Part shown: piece after piece, positions 38,201 through 50,666 of the stretch
Numbering within the stretch: the stretch's first letter is position 1
Layout of the letters: the number at the start of each line of letters is the position of its first letter
From: Cyanoderma ruficeps
Lineage: Eukaryota > Chordata > Aves > Passeriformes > Timaliidae
Assembly: GCA_008694505.1 (NCBI GenBank)
Contig: VZDJ01000047.1
Location: 629,927 to 693,926 of the forward strand
Direction of reading: 5' to 3'
Length of the DNA stretch: 64,000 nt
Translations under genes and position numbers: made by a program
Notes under the pieces: generated by a model
What the model saw: only the letters and a program-made list of their open reading frames with translations
Told to the model about the DNA's origin: nothing
The model's database searches: none

Positions 38201-39076
38201 CACTGAATATGCGTGCAGGATTGTGCTGAGGTTGTAATCTAAGTGCTGTGTACTGTGAAAATAAAAAATTCTTATGTGCTTATTACTGGAACATGGTTTA
38301 TCTAATGCATAGGCCAAGCTGACAGGGTAATAGTCAGGTGATGTGGATGATTTGTGGATCTCTTTGTCAGCATGTAAGTTATAGCTTCCCAGGTGAACTG
38401 CAGCATAAAAACTTATGTGCCTCTCTATTTCAAATGTGCAGGGAAATATGTGTTACCAGGTTTTCTGAGCAAGTAAGTGCCCTTTTCCTCCTGCACAGCT
38501 CCTTCCTGTTAAAGGGCAAAGCCAATCTCACAAACACTCAGGGATCATTCTGCTCTTTGCATGATAACCTGCAGCACAAAACAGCAAACCCCACACTGCT
38601 TTATCAAGGTGTGGCAAAAACAAGGAAGTTTTTAAATGATGTGTCTAGATTATATGTAAGTGACACATATTGAATCCATTACACTGTAAATAGCAGTCCA
38701 AGCGTACTGCGCAGAAAGGTGACTGAGGACAGCAGGTCACACAGCATCCTGCCATGATGTGTGAGCAGTGTGGACGGCTGAACTTCCCCTGCTGACTTTA
38801 CAGGTATGAGACACCTCACCTCCCACAGCAGTGTTCTGTTAACAGCAGCAGCAGAGCTTGTGGTTGGGACACTTCCACCAGACAGATGGCAACAACAACC
38901 TGATAACCAAGACCCTCAGCTGCTGGGACTTTAAAGTTTGCTATCCTCTAAAGTATTTTATGAGCACTGGTGAAGAACCCTCTCAGCTCTCCAGGTATCC
39001 CCATTTTCTCCTGGTTAAATAATTTAATTGCAGCTCTCAATACCCAGAGAAGTGTTTTACTGAAAAGAAGACTCAC
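32289..39076 (-). other. TENM1: Intron between Cys-rich and TTR exons
   Basis: A 6,788-bp intron. An older CR1-like piece in minus orientation is at about 32996-33265. A GC-richer block at 35020-35420 has frames on both strands but no recognisable product. There is an A12 run at 36903-36914. The remainder is AT-rich single-copy-looking sequence. Confidence 0.7.
32996..33265 (-). mobile_element. Old CR1-like fragment, minus orientation
   Basis: Opens gatcacagagtcatagaaaa and continues with gagctgaaaggaaatacaag, the reverse complement pattern of a CR1 tail, then degenerate sequence with ccactccagtgcctctgtga and tttcacctcag. The match beyond the first 60 bp is loose, so the end is approximate. 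Confidence 0.55.
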
Positions 39077-39293
39077 CTGCTCTCAAAGGAGACATCTCCT
39101 GGGATGACATGAGTGCTCTCCTTCCCAATGAGGAATCTGATCCGATCGTAGAAGAGCCTTGGAGGATGCTGAGAGAAGGGGGGCTGGCTGTGCTGAATAA
39201 GGTCCAGGGGATCAGGGGAGCCCTGGCACAGAGGACTGGAGTAACAATTGCTCTGCTGACAGCAGTCAGGGTCTACACAGTCGGTCAGGCCAT
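39077..39293 (-). CDS. TENM1: TENM1 exon: Cys-rich linker after EGF8
   Basis: A 217-nt exon with 71 whole codons. It begins with the AT of a split Asp codon and runs [16 protein letters not shown], then [15 protein letters not shown], then [20 protein letters not shown] and VSFES. The D/N-rich start (NDGD from the previous exon plus [11 protein letters not shown]) looks like a calcium-binding Cys-rich loop, and the region is the conserved linker between EGF8 and the TTR-like domain. FYDRI-FLIG-STHVIP occurs in all teneurins, while [10 protein letters not shown] helps point to teneurin-1. The acceptor is ccatttcag; the donor is GCAG|gtgagt, leaving AG to complete Arg with the next exon. Confidence 0.95.
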
Positions 39294-41129
39294 CTGAAAT
39301 GGAAAGAATGGAAACTTCAGCAAATGGAGCTGTTCTGAGAATAAAGCACCACATTTATGGCCAGGGAGCACAGGAGGGACAGAACCAATGTGAAGGCATG
39401 CTGATTATGACACAGGCAAATTCAATACAGCATTAACACACGTGCTCAGTCCAGGAGGGGCACTTGTCTCAGTCATTAACACTGGATCACCTCCCCAGAT
39501 CCTCACTCAGGGGGAGAACAGAACCCAGGGGACACACACTGACCCCAGAGAAGTCACACACTCACTGACCAGTCCCCAGAAATGAGGTCTGGCATTTACC
39601 AGCTCTCCTAAGTGTCCCCACTGCAGTAGTAAAATAATGGACTGGTTACAGTTGTCTGACTTCTGTTTTAAGCCCTACAATAGGTTTACAAGTGGTTTAG
39701 GATATTTACTTTTCATTCGTTGGTTGCAATACCAGAATGATCCAGAAAGGGCATAATCATAACAACACCACATGAATACACACACTTTGATTCTATCCCA
39801 GCGACCAGTTACAGCCTTCTCTACAAATGTTTGCACCACAAAAGCAAATTTGGAAAGTGAAAAAAAGTCTATTACTCCTCTGTCCATTTTCAACTATGAA
39901 AAACAGAAGAAATAATAGATTTTTTCAGAAATCTACATTTCTTCATGGACGAACTTGCAGCAACACTTGTGGGCGAAATTAATTTACTTAAAAATCTAAA
40001 GCTTATGATGAAAATTGAAGCACTGAAGTGCATCTAAATTAAGCACCTAAATAAAACTTAAAATTGAGCTATTGGCATTTAATTGCTTCTATCAGCAGCT
40101 TAGATGTCCAAATTGCCTAAATTACATACTCAATCAGAAACAGATTTAATAGGAGATAGTAAAATATCCAACCATCTTCTTCAACATCCACTTTATGACT
40201 TAGCAGCTGTGTTACTTGCATTTAAAGCGAGATAAAGGTGTTTTATCCTTCAACAAAGATACCTCTTTGTATTTCCAGCAAGGTTGGTCTGAATAAATGC
40301 AGAGTCACCATATCACTGTATGGATCTCCCTGGTGTTTAAATTGGAATGCTGCAGGATCAACACTCTGTCAGATATTTTCACTTCATGCTTCGACTTTCC
40401 ATGTTGTGTTTGTACCAACACTTTGAGGTCTATCGGAGCGCAGCTCCTCAGGGCAAACTGTGCCAGCAGGGAGCTCCTGGAGTTTGTCATTGACTTTAAT
40501 GGGTGCCAGACCAATCCCCAGGCAGCCCCACTGCTCTCCCAGCAGAGCTCTGTGTGAATGCTCAGTAAACAGCAGCACACAACATTCCCCTCTGGAAAGA
40601 AAGCAAAAGCCCTTCTACAGAACAAACACATAAAATGAAATGGGGTTTCCTGGCATCTGAAAATCCTTGCCTGACCTTGAGCAAAGATAATTGCTTGGCT
40701 AAGCAAAAAATCTCAACAGATCTCTCCCGTGCAGCTGGGAAATCAGAGAGGGCAGACGAGTTTGTGACTGTGAGCCAAGGGCAAATGCAGCCAGCAACAA
40801 TCACCCTGGGCTCCAGCAGAGCTGCCATGGCCACAGGTCACTGTGGGCTTCGAGGTCCCCCCACATGCCCCAAATCCTGGAGACAACAGGCATTTGCCAG
40901 CAGTGGAATTAGAACTTCACAGGGCACTGTTGAGTTTATTGGCTTTGAGTGCAGCAGTCACTTCATGTTCAGAAAAGCCTAGGAAGCCACTGAAATGTGC
41001 TGGGAAGTCAGTAACTCCAACAGTCAGGGGCCTCCAGTCTAAACAAACACATGGGAAGGGATGGAGGAGCTCACAACACATACCAGAGTCGTTCACAGTG
41101 TGAAAAAAAAAAATCATCTGAAAAAAAGG

Positions 41130-41161
41130 TTTTTCATCTGAAAAAGTTTTCAGATGAAAAA
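41130..41161. repeat. Perfect inverted repeat, 15-bp arms
   Basis: Left arm tttttcatctgaaaa (41130-41144), two-base centre, right arm ttttcagatgaaaaa (41147-41161). A further copy of atcatctgaaaaaaa occurs just before at about 41113-41127. It is intronic and its transcript could fold into a tight AU-rich hairpin. Confidence 0.93.
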
Positions 41162-44142
41162 AAGGCAAAACAATGTTTTGGGTTGAGACTTGAAGAGCAT
41201 GCTTGGAACTGCAAGTTAAAAAAAAAAAGTTTCATCTATTTTTTGTCCAAGGAATGAAGCTCTCTATCTTCTTCATAAGCCAACTGAAAAGCATCAAGTT
41301 ACAGATGCTTTTCAGCAGATCATCCAAGACTACGAACATTAAAGAATCAAAGGTTTGAAAACATGAAGACACTGCAATCTCCTGCTGTGCTTTATGCTGG
41401 TAGTGGCTGCAGAGAGCGCTGCCAGTGAAGGCTCATGGCAAGAACAAGTCTTGTTCCAGGAGTCAAGGGATTTTCTGGAAGACACCAATTTCTACAAGCT
41501 CCTAACAAACATTGGTCCAGCAGATCATGTGCTAATCAGAAAAAAAGGAGCCCTCACTGCAGAACAACAGTATCCATGGGGAAACTATTTTGGAGTAATT
41601 TATTCCACACTAGCAATCCTGATCAATTTTTCCCTTGTCAACAAGCCATTAGATGTGGGAACTGAGCTGACCTGATTCTCTCATTTATGGAAGAAATAAA
41701 AGTGAAAGCAATACTAGAATATGAAGGTCTGCTTAGGAAAAAAATAGCTACAAAAATAACACTTAACTATTTTGCTTTTTCTAATAGAGTCCTCATTCTC
41801 CTCTGCTTGGGTCAAGAGCTTCCACACGTGGTGTCCAACACAGAGCATTCGGGCTGTACACAAGAAGAAACCAAGGAAAGGAAAAGGAATTTTCCATCTT
41901 CCAGCCACACTCAATTTTCCTCTTTTCTTTGCAGCTCGCTTGTCAGCAACATGACTGCCTTATAAACTCTTCCAGGTCCTGCTAATGGAGTTATTTTGGT
42001 TTGAATTACTTGCACCTGGTTTCATTTTCCTCTTCAGCCTCCCAGGGGTACAAGGGGGGGATTCCCATCAGGAGGGTGTGAAGTCCCAGGAGCAAATCTG
42101 AACATTCTGAGGCTGCTGTGAGTCCTGACAGCACCACAAATGTGCTGGATTCAGCAGGAACAAAGGCTACAAAGTCATCAGGGAGAGAAAGTCCTGCCCA
42201 AAATATCAGAATTAATGCAAAGGAGCAGTGCTCTAGGTCACGGACTATGGTTTGTGGGTTCTCTTTCTCTCTCATGCTGTATTATTTAAAAAACATTTTG
42301 ACAGATCAGATGGGAATTTATTTCAGTGTCCCCTCACGAGCATGCAGAATGAAAGAGGAGACACATGTCAGGCTCAGAGAAGATTCTTATGGGCATGAGC
42401 AGGAGGTGCAGGAGCACCAGCTTCTCTGTCGTAAAATCAGGTATTTGGCTCAGACTGCCTCGTGTATTTTAGGATAATTAACTACAATTGTCTGAATAAT
42501 GCCACTTCCAACTTTTCTCCAAACAATCAACCAAAATTTAGAAGAGAAACTGACTTGCATAGAACTGAAAAATATTTCTCTCATTTTGTGAAGAAGTAAA
42601 ATAAAAAAAAAAAAACTGTTTTGAGGCAAAGAGGGAACTCCTAAGCCAAAATAAAACCTTTGTTCCACTTTAGGCTCATTCAAGACACTGGTTTTAAATG
42701 AAACAATTTAAAAGAAAAAAAAAAGGAAGAAAATCCAAATCTAAGACCTCGACAGAAAACTCCTATAATTCAGCACAATATCCATCAAAATGACCCAGGT
42801 AAGCCAAGCTGGTACAGAACCACAAGCTACAAATGGAGGCAGGTTGTGATAATGCAAATTGTATTAGTTAGTGCATGTGAGGATAACATTTTCAACAAGC
42901 CAATCCTATTTAATTGAGATTTTTAATCCAGGAGAATAACCCAGGGAAAAAAAAAAAAGCCAAATAAATCTTGTTTATAAACTATGTGGTCAAACTCATT
43001 CACTTGAAAATGCTACAAATACATCTGTCAGTTCTCAACCAGTGGTCAAAATTTTAGTTAAATTTTCATATCAGGAACCAAGTATTAAAAAGCTCCCTGT
43101 GTTAGCAAACCAGCAGGGTTTCTTTTAAATCTCAGGAGACAACAGGCAGGAGTATGAACAAACTACTGCAAACAGCAAACACTGTAATTCCTACAGCAGG
43201 GGATCCTGTACACTGGAGTTTTTACTGTCAATTACCCCAAAGTGCATCACAGCCTCAAATGTATTACAGATGTGTAAATGGTTTTGGTTTGTTATTCACA
43301 TTTTTATATTTATTTTATATGAAAGACAGTCAGTCACATTCACAGTACACTACAGATTATCAAATAAAGTGATTTACATTTTGATGAGTCTGAGATTATG
43401 GCTTTCCAGGTACCTTCTTTTGTATGCAAGGATAATGATGAACTGGGATTTTTGTTTTGAAAGGGAATTGGAAAATTAAAATATGTTTAATATTACAGCT
43501 AAAACAGAATTCACAGAGATCGACTTCAGCACAGAAAGCACTTCATAGCACTCTTCAATAATTGAAACAACCTCAAAGGGAAGGCAGAGCATGCCAAAAC
43601 AAGTTGCTGTGTTCTCAGGCACAGCACTGCTACCTGCATTGCAATAGATCACAGAACTGGGACAAGATTTTCCCACTGCTTTGCTGGGGAATGGATTTTT
43701 TCAGGAAGCCTTCTATAAGGAATGCTATTAATATTTATTGGCTCAGGAGTGTGTGTCAGTGGAATCTCACAAAGCTTTCCATCAAACAAAACACATTTTC
43801 TTGCTTATACATTTCTATATATATTCCATATGATGGAAGGGATGTCACAAGTGTTGTGAAATTACTTCCTCAGCTCTGCTGCACTCATAGAAGGCTCATG
43901 TTGTGCTTGGTACAGCACATTTGGTGATGTACACACGGGGCAGCAATCTCTCTTCTACAGGCATGATCACCTTCAGCAAACAGCAAAATTGCCACTGGAG
44001 CTGTGGCCATGGACCTGCCTCTGCACTGGTGCTTCCCAGAAATAGAGACCTCTCTGCTCTCTGTCTCTGAGAATGCTGCACACCCAGTGCATCCTCTGTG
44101 CTTTGCACTTGAGCTTTCCATGTGCTGCAGGATACTTAAGTT

Positions 44143-44207
44143 TAAAATAAAATATAATAAAAAATAAATACAATAAAATACAGTAAAATAAAATAATAAA
44201 ATAAAGA
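44143..44207. repeat. AAAAT-rich low-complexity stretch
   Basis: Irregular aaaat and aaat units with two single interruptions (tac, cag). It may be a decayed retroposon tail, but no element body is seen next to it. Confidence 0.85.
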
Positions 44208-46276
44208 AACAGTTGGAAAGGAAAAAGGGATTTTGTCAGCTCTAAGTTAATGGCAACAACATTGAACAAGTCATATATTTTGTGCCTGATATGAACACCT
44301 CTGTCAGCTGCTTTTCAAATCCCAGCATCTCTGTTCCTCTCATGCACCCTTGTAGTACTTGCAATTCATGAGCACAAATATGGGAATATCACAGAACAAG
44401 ACCTGACAGAGTTCAGGAAGTGTTTGGGTAACACTCTCAGGTACAGGGTGTAAGTTTTGGGGCTGTCCTGGGCAGGGTCAGGAGTCACACTTTGATGATT
44501 CTGGTGGTCCCTGTTCAGCTCAGGACAGGGTATAGAATTATTCAATAATTCTGTAAGTACCAGTGATTTTCATTCTCAGGGCTGCAGAGCCACCAGAGGG
44601 GTGTGAGTGTATGTCAGTGCCTGTACCTACCCCAGGGAGGGCAAGGCATGGATGGAGCTGGGAGATCATGCCCACAACATGTTCACAGAAAGTAAAAAAT
44701 GGGATTTAAGAGTCTCCTTAAATATTGCCTGTGCTGACTTTATTCACCACAGGCTCAGTTCAGTCTAATTAGTGTTGCCAGGAATCCAAGCAAAAGGAAT
44801 CAAAGAGTAACTTCAGAGGAGACTAAGCAGCAGCAGCAGCAACTGTCAAAAGAGTCTCTGTTGCTCATCCATATGCATTAATTCCAAGTGCCCAAGTTTT
44901 ATCCATAATACATGGCAAGCAGCAGACAGGGGGGCTGGGAACTGGGAGCACTGGTGTTTCTGGAAGGAAAGCCCCCAGTGCACCCATGGAAAGGCTGGGA
45001 GTGTTCCACCCAGTGAGCACCAGCAGTGTTTGGCCTTCCACACTCAGGACAACACAAATCTGTATCGGGGTTTTCAGAAACTCTGAGTATCCCCAGGGAG
45101 CCCTCCCTGCTCAGCAACAATGAAAACCATTCCCATCAGTATTATTTATGCCGGGTAATAACAGCATATTACTTATATATGGACTCAATATCTCTGTGAT
45201 GGATGGGTTATTAAAACGCCGATGGACGGGTCAGAAATACATCAATATTTAAGCAGCACTGGTTATCAACCCAAGGCTATGCTGAGTCATATATTTCCTT
45301 GTGCTTGGAAAAGCTTGGAGAAAGCTACAATAACTGTCTGGAGTGACTGAAGGAATATTTGGAAAAGAATTCAAAGCTTGTAGTAAACAGCATTTTCCTT
45401 AAAAACAAACAGGCAAGATTGATTCATGAAAGGAAAACGATAAAAGGAGATGCAGGCAAATTTAAAAGAGATCTGTATCAAAGAAACTAATGGGAGTGAC
45501 AGGCTGCAACTTTCAGCTCGAGACAAAGAGCTGTTTGTGCAGCAGCTGGGTAAATGTATGTCCAAAACCCAGGAGAACTGTCACCTGGGGACAGGTGAGT
45601 GGGGTGTGACCCAGGAGTGTGCCCACACCTCAGCAGTGTGCTCTGCCTCCCGCCCCAGGCACAGGTAGAGAGCTCAGCTGAGCTTTCTGCAGATCCTCTG
45701 GAGCTGCCAGTGAGTCTAAACGAGCGTCAGGACAAGAGGAAATGACCTGCTCAGATGAGCTAATGGCCATCTTATAAACTGAAATCATGTCAGTGTGACA
45801 GGGGAAGGAGAATTGGGGAATTACTGGGGGAGGCCAGTGAGGGAAAGGCCCCTCTGCAAAGGAACCTGCCTGACGCCCTGGCATTCCGTAATGGACACCA
45901 CACTGCAAACAGACTGCACAGGACTCCCCGGGAGCAAACCATGCCATCCTGCACCTGGCAGAATGCTGAGACCTTCCCACTGCTACTTGTAGTGATATTT
46001 GAACAGGTAAACATGCCCTTAACTCTGTGAGCAGGGGCAAGCTGACAGAGAGTTATGAGCTGGAATGGGAAAGGCAGTGATGGTTCAGCCAGGGAAAAGT
46101 GCAGAGGCTCAACCTCCCAACAAACAGGACTTTAGAGGTAATGTCTGCCTCCTTCCCAATTCCTGATTTTCCTGTTGTGTTGGTATACAAACACTCATCT
46201 AACACTGGTATAACTCCAATGACTTTAGGGGAATTTTCCTAATTTATACTTATGCCAAATCAGGTCCTATGAACTT

Positions 46277-46301
46277 CATATATATATAAATATATATATC
46301 T
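46277..46301. repeat. AT dinucleotide microsatellite
   Basis: Alternating at/ta of about 24 bp broken by one aaa. Confidence 0.85.
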
Positions 46302-46974
46302 AAAGAGAAGTGGCAATAATATGTAGATATAATTTTCTTTTCTTATATGAAATTGATTGTGAAGAAAACTTAATTACATTTAGTCCATCTGTAGTAGTCA
46401 GGATAATTAAATATTTCTCTCTGCACTTATCTCTAATTTTAATGTCAACAGAGCTGTCCTAGTCCATGTTATGTTCCCATTAAAAAGGGAAAAGAAAATT
46501 GCTTTTAAAACCTGCAGTGAAATGATGTGAAGTCTCTGCCTTAAACTGACAAATTCAAGGAGATTTAGAGTTAAAAGTGCCAACTCTTGCAATAACTCAG
46601 TGTTATTGCAGAATACAAAGCACCCCAGACCCCAGCACAGGGCAGTTCACAGGGTGGATCAGAACACGCTCTCCCCCCACCCCAGGCTGAGCAGGGTTTG
46701 TGGGCAGGTTTGGGGGCTCAGGGGGCTGGGACACACACAGAGCAGGAGGGCACTGACAGGGCTCTTGGGCCTCTTGGAATAAGGTGGGAAAGGAAGGATA
46801 TGAGAGGAATAAGGAGATTTTGAACAGGGTTCAGAAATAAGGAAGCCTTTGCCAAAGGCCAGCAGGGTCTCAGAGCCCACAGGATGCAAAATCACAGGGT
46901 CTCAAAATATATCTGTAAATGAGGACTCATCACTGAGTCAGAATGTTTCTATTGAGGTCCCAGAGTGACCTCAG

Positions 46975-47130
46975 CTCTTGGACCTACACCAAGCTCAATT
47001 TATCAATGACCTAGAAGAAAAGAGACAATCATGATAGCAAGGTTTGCCCCTACAGTGGAGTACAAGATCTCCTCCAGGACACTGACACGAGCTCTAGGAG
47101 TGACATGGTAGGATAATGTGTATTTTAACA
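46975..47130 (+). mobile_element. Possible old CR1 coding-end fragment
   Basis: The wording atttatcaatgacctagaag and gcaaggtttgcc resembles the end of the CR1 reverse transcriptase frame (tcatcaatgat-tagaagaa ... agcaagtttgctgatgac). It is heavily decayed with stops, and directly precedes the opposite-strand CR1 piece. Confidence 0.4.
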
Positions 47131-47180
47131 ATCTCAGGGTACAATTTAAGGAAAAAAATGAACCATGTTTGGGGCTGATC

Positions 47181-47345
47181 ATAAAATCACAGAAGTGCCT
47201 GGGCTGGAAGGACCCTTAAAGATCACCTTGGTCCAAGCCCCAGCACGGGGAGGGACACCTTGCACTAGAGCAGGTTTCATCCAACCTGGCCTTGAATCCA
47301 GGCCCTGAATGGCCCTGCCCAGCTCTGAGGGTGGGACAAGCACAC
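47181..47345 (-). mobile_element. CR1 LINE 3'-end fragment, minus orientation
   Basis: Reads aaaatcacagaagtgcctgg, then ctggaaggacccttaaagat, then gggagggacacctt and catccaacctggccttgaat, the reverse complement of the usual CR1 3' end. It ends near gggtgggacaagcac. Confidence 0.85.
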
Positions 47346-48293
47346 GGTGAAGGAGAGAAAAGCAATAATCCTTGATGGTTCAGTAAATGAGTATTCCTAA
47401 ACCAGACAGGAAAAATAATTAATTCTGAGAGCAACCAGCCAGGGATATTGTGGCTTCTGTCCCACTGGCAAGTTTGAAATAGAGCTGCATGTTTTTTCTT
47501 CATAAAAATGCCCCAACTCATGTGTTAGAACCAACTATTGGAAAGGAAACAGAGACCAAGGTGTGAAAGAACAACTTTCCCCAGCAAACCTAAAACTTAT
47601 GCAGCCTTAGAATAAAATCAAGATCAGAGGACTGAGGTGGGGAGCACCTAGTGCCAAATGCCCCTGTCCAACTGCTAGAAAGGAGCAAATGATTGTTCCA
47701 GTACAGGGCTCTGTCTGTGGCGCTTTCCCAAATCTCTTGTGCACACTTCCCACACCAGTTTCCTCCAAGTCCTTCAAAAGTAGCTCCAGATAATTGCAAG
47801 AACTGTGCTGTGTCTCAGCTGAAATACTGAGAGAGAGACTAATGCTAAAAGCAACTGTAAATGTGCACTTTATGCTTGCAAATAAATTAATAATAATAAA
47901 AGAGTAACTGGGTACATTTTGACAGGCACAGAGGGTTTTTTTCATTTGGGTATCTCTTGGCTGTTTTTTCTGGAAGACTGACAGAACCATGAGGAAGAGT
48001 GGAAAGGAGATACGGGAAAATACTTATTACACTTTTGTTTTGTTTTGCTTTTGATGAGAAAGAAGCGTGGGATGGTGGCCAGGGCCACAGACACTTCCTG
48101 CCTCCAGCAGCACCCAGCACAAGGGGTGCTCCTCCCTGGGCAGCCTCAGATGAAATCAGTGCAACAACTGTCTCCAGCAAGCAGGCAAACATTGACACTG
48201 GGTGACAAAAAGGAAAGCACACACCAGAACTATGGGTTTAAATGGCAGGCAAGGATGTGACAGGTAAACAGACACATGAATTATGGATCATAC

Positions 48294-48440
48294 CTCCATC
48301 GTTGTCCAGGTTATCTGCACACACCATCTCCATGACAACGTTACATCCCGAGCCGCTCCAGCCCACTTGACAAACACAGTGCCACCCATTCTGATCCAGA
48401 GTGCACCTCCCATTTCCATAACACAGACCTGGGCAACCAT
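48294..48440 (-). CDS. TENM1: TENM1 exon: EGF-like repeat 8
   Basis: This 147-nt exon encodes a complete EGF-like unit, [13 protein letters not shown] to WSGSGC, with six cysteines, followed by [15 protein letters not shown]. The latter is the acidic start of the Cys-rich linker. The acceptor is tattttag before ATGGTTGCC, whose AT pairs with the preceding G to give Asp. The donor is GGAG|gtatga, so the next Asp codon is split after its first base. The exon can join either microexon A or, when that is skipped, the EGF7 exon directly, because both leave the same phase. The NGWHCVCQ motif is the usual EGF8 signature in teneurins. Confidence 0.95.
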
Positions 48441-50642
48441 CTAAAATAGAAAGTGGGGGGAAAAAAACCTTCATGAAGGGATATGTTCTCTTATTTTGCA
48501 GTAGCAATTATTCATTAACGTTCCTACTTCTAGCACTTGCTGCCTTCAAATGATCACAGCTTGGAGGCCACTTACATTTCTGGCCAAACATGGAAAAATC
48601 CCCAACTTGGCCCCTCCCTTTGCTTGCCCAAAAGTAGTTTCTCTGTGAGGAATGAGGATTTTTTTGTTTCGTGTTAAATATTTGGTGCACAGAAAAAAAA
48701 GTGAGTAAAGTCATGCTATAAAGTTCTAAAGTCATGTCCATCTCTTCCTCTACTGAAAAATAAACTGTGGCTCACTAACAATATCACACACATAATCAAG
48801 ATTTATATCAAAGACACACATGGAAAATATTGTCTAAATGACAAACTGGCATCTGTGGGCATAATCCTACACATTGCAGGGAGTGGAAGTGACCTTTTTA
48901 TTCTGTTCATAAATACTCTTGTGACTGAGAAAAAGCCAATTTGATTTATGCTCCAACATGCTCTTTCCACAGAAGGGAACTGAGGGAGCACTGCCCTCCT
49001 GTTCACTTTCTTCCCTTACAGCTGATTCCTGCCCTTTGCTGGTGCTGCTTCTAGATCTAAACTGGACCAAGGGCTGCAGCATGCTCTCCATTACAGGCTC
49101 TGCATCAAGAGGAATTTGGACATTCACACCTTGATTTCTTGCCTGTGAGAGTGAGAGGAGTATGTACACTCACGTCCATCTGCTTGCACAGTGCAGTGCC
49201 AGCTCAGACATTTGTCACATCCTCACCATGTCACACATGGAGCCAAGGGACAATGCACACAGCTCTCCACCAAGTGTGACAGAGTGAGCGGCAGCGTCAC
49301 TTCTGACATGGCTCCTCTCTTCTTGCAAGGACATGCAGGGTCTGAACGCCCCTGTGCACCTGCCACTGATCCCCAACACCTAGGTGCTGTCAGAGAGAGG
49401 GTTTTTGTGAGGAGGAAAGAGGAATCAGTGCCTGACAGCCCCAAGATGCTCCAAATGGGCTTTGTCTGCTCTGTCAGGCTGTGATTCACAGCCCCACATG
49501 CAGCACATCTCTGGGAACTTCACGAGACACAGGATCTCCCTCCTTCCCACCCCAGCACAGTTGATCAATCACATCTGCAAACACAGGGATCAGAGTCTGG
49601 GACTCTTGCTCAGCAGAACTGGAGATGGGTGGCACCATTTTCTCACACTGAGTTCTGGAAGATGCTCCTCCAAAACATGAACTTGACAACCACCAAATGT
49701 CCTACAAAAGCCTCCTGCAGGGAGCTGGGGGAAAGGGCAGGATGTGAGAGCTCCTTTGGGTAATGTGCATGTTTCTCCACTTTCAATCACTGTCCTGGCG
49801 AGTTAATTAATTTCTTGCACATGATTATATTTTTCCACTGTGGATGATTACCCTCTAGATCTATAAATGCAATAAAATGAACGCTTAGGTGCTTTTACTG
49901 TTATCTAATTCCAAAGAAATAAAATGAGAACCAGAAAATAAACACTGAGATCTTTCTGCACTGCTGGTTTGTCTGGTACTTTGGGGAGCAGCATTTTTGG
50001 ATGCTGTGCATCCCTGCTCTGTTCTGGGACTGTCACACTGGGGAAGGTTCTTGCACTGACAGGGATGGGCAGGAGCAGCAGCAAGGCACAGCAACCGAAG
50101 GAACAGCACCACACACAAAGCCACATCCAACTCAGCTCTTGTATCAAATGGTTTGAAGAGAACTGGATCACATCTGGCACAGACAGCTTTAGAAAACAAG
50201 AGTACTCCTCTACCAAAAGAAACTTACTTCAAGCATAAATGACAAAAGAATTTTGTTTTTTACTTCTCATGGGAGACAGTATCAACACAAGCTTTTTAGC
50301 AAGTCCTCAGCTCTGGCACTGCTTTGGATGGTAAACGAGTAAAAAATGGATTTGCCTAACACAGCACATCAGCTGGCCCTGTAAAACATGCTTACATTGC
50401 TACAACTTTGCAAATGAGTTGAGCACATTACTTATTAAAACCTGCATTTTCTGCTGGAAATCTCTGTCTCCGTGTGTGCACATATATCTATATTTATCTC
50501 CATAAACAGATGTGTGTGTCATCTGTTCTGGGAACCTGGCAGTAACAGAAGCTCAAACAAAATGCGTAACAGAAAACATTCCTTTCCCAATATTTTTGTG
50601 TATTTTAATATTTTTTTTGGAATGCTGATATGAAAAACTTAC
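48441..50642 (-). other. TENM1: Intron between microexon A and EGF8 exon
   Basis: A 2,202-bp intron, unremarkable. I see no transposon, tandem array or RNA gene. Short GC-richer stretches at 49150-49480 and 49960-50110 have only overlapping, featureless frames. Confidence 0.75.
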
Positions 50643-50666
50643 CTTGAACAGCATCTAAGTAGTGAG
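50643..50666 (-). CDS. TENM1: TENM1 microexon A (AHYLDAVQ), between EGF7 and EGF8
   Basis: A 24-nt exon. It begins CTCACTAC after ctttttttaag and ends GTTCAAG before gtaagt. The single G left by the EGF7 exon completes GCT, so the insert reads A-H-Y-L-D-A-V-Q, and the last G joins AT of the next exon to give the D of DGCPG. Inclusion or skipping keeps frame. In teneurins this linker between EGF7 and EGF8 (AHYLD followed by variable residues) is the known alternative splice site A, which changes the stalk geometry between EGF7 and EGF8. The donor matches the consensus perfectly and the polypyrimidine tract is strong, so the exon is probably often included. The sequence cannot show tissue usage. 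Confidence 0.92.

Larger units (their letters stand above)
39294..48293 (-). other. TENM1: 9.0-kb intron between EGF8 and Cys-rich exons
   Basis: The longest complete intron in the window. It contains two adjacent CR1-like pieces in opposite orientation (about 46975-47130 and 47181-47345), an AT-microsatellite (46277-46301), an AAAAT-rich stretch (44143-44207), a short CAG run (about 44827-44841), several A11-A13 runs (for example 42603-42615 and 42947-42958) and a perfect hairpin at 41130-41161. No further exon is supported. Reading frames at 40300-40980 and 45600-46040 overlap on opposite strands and have no family features. Confidence 0.75.
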
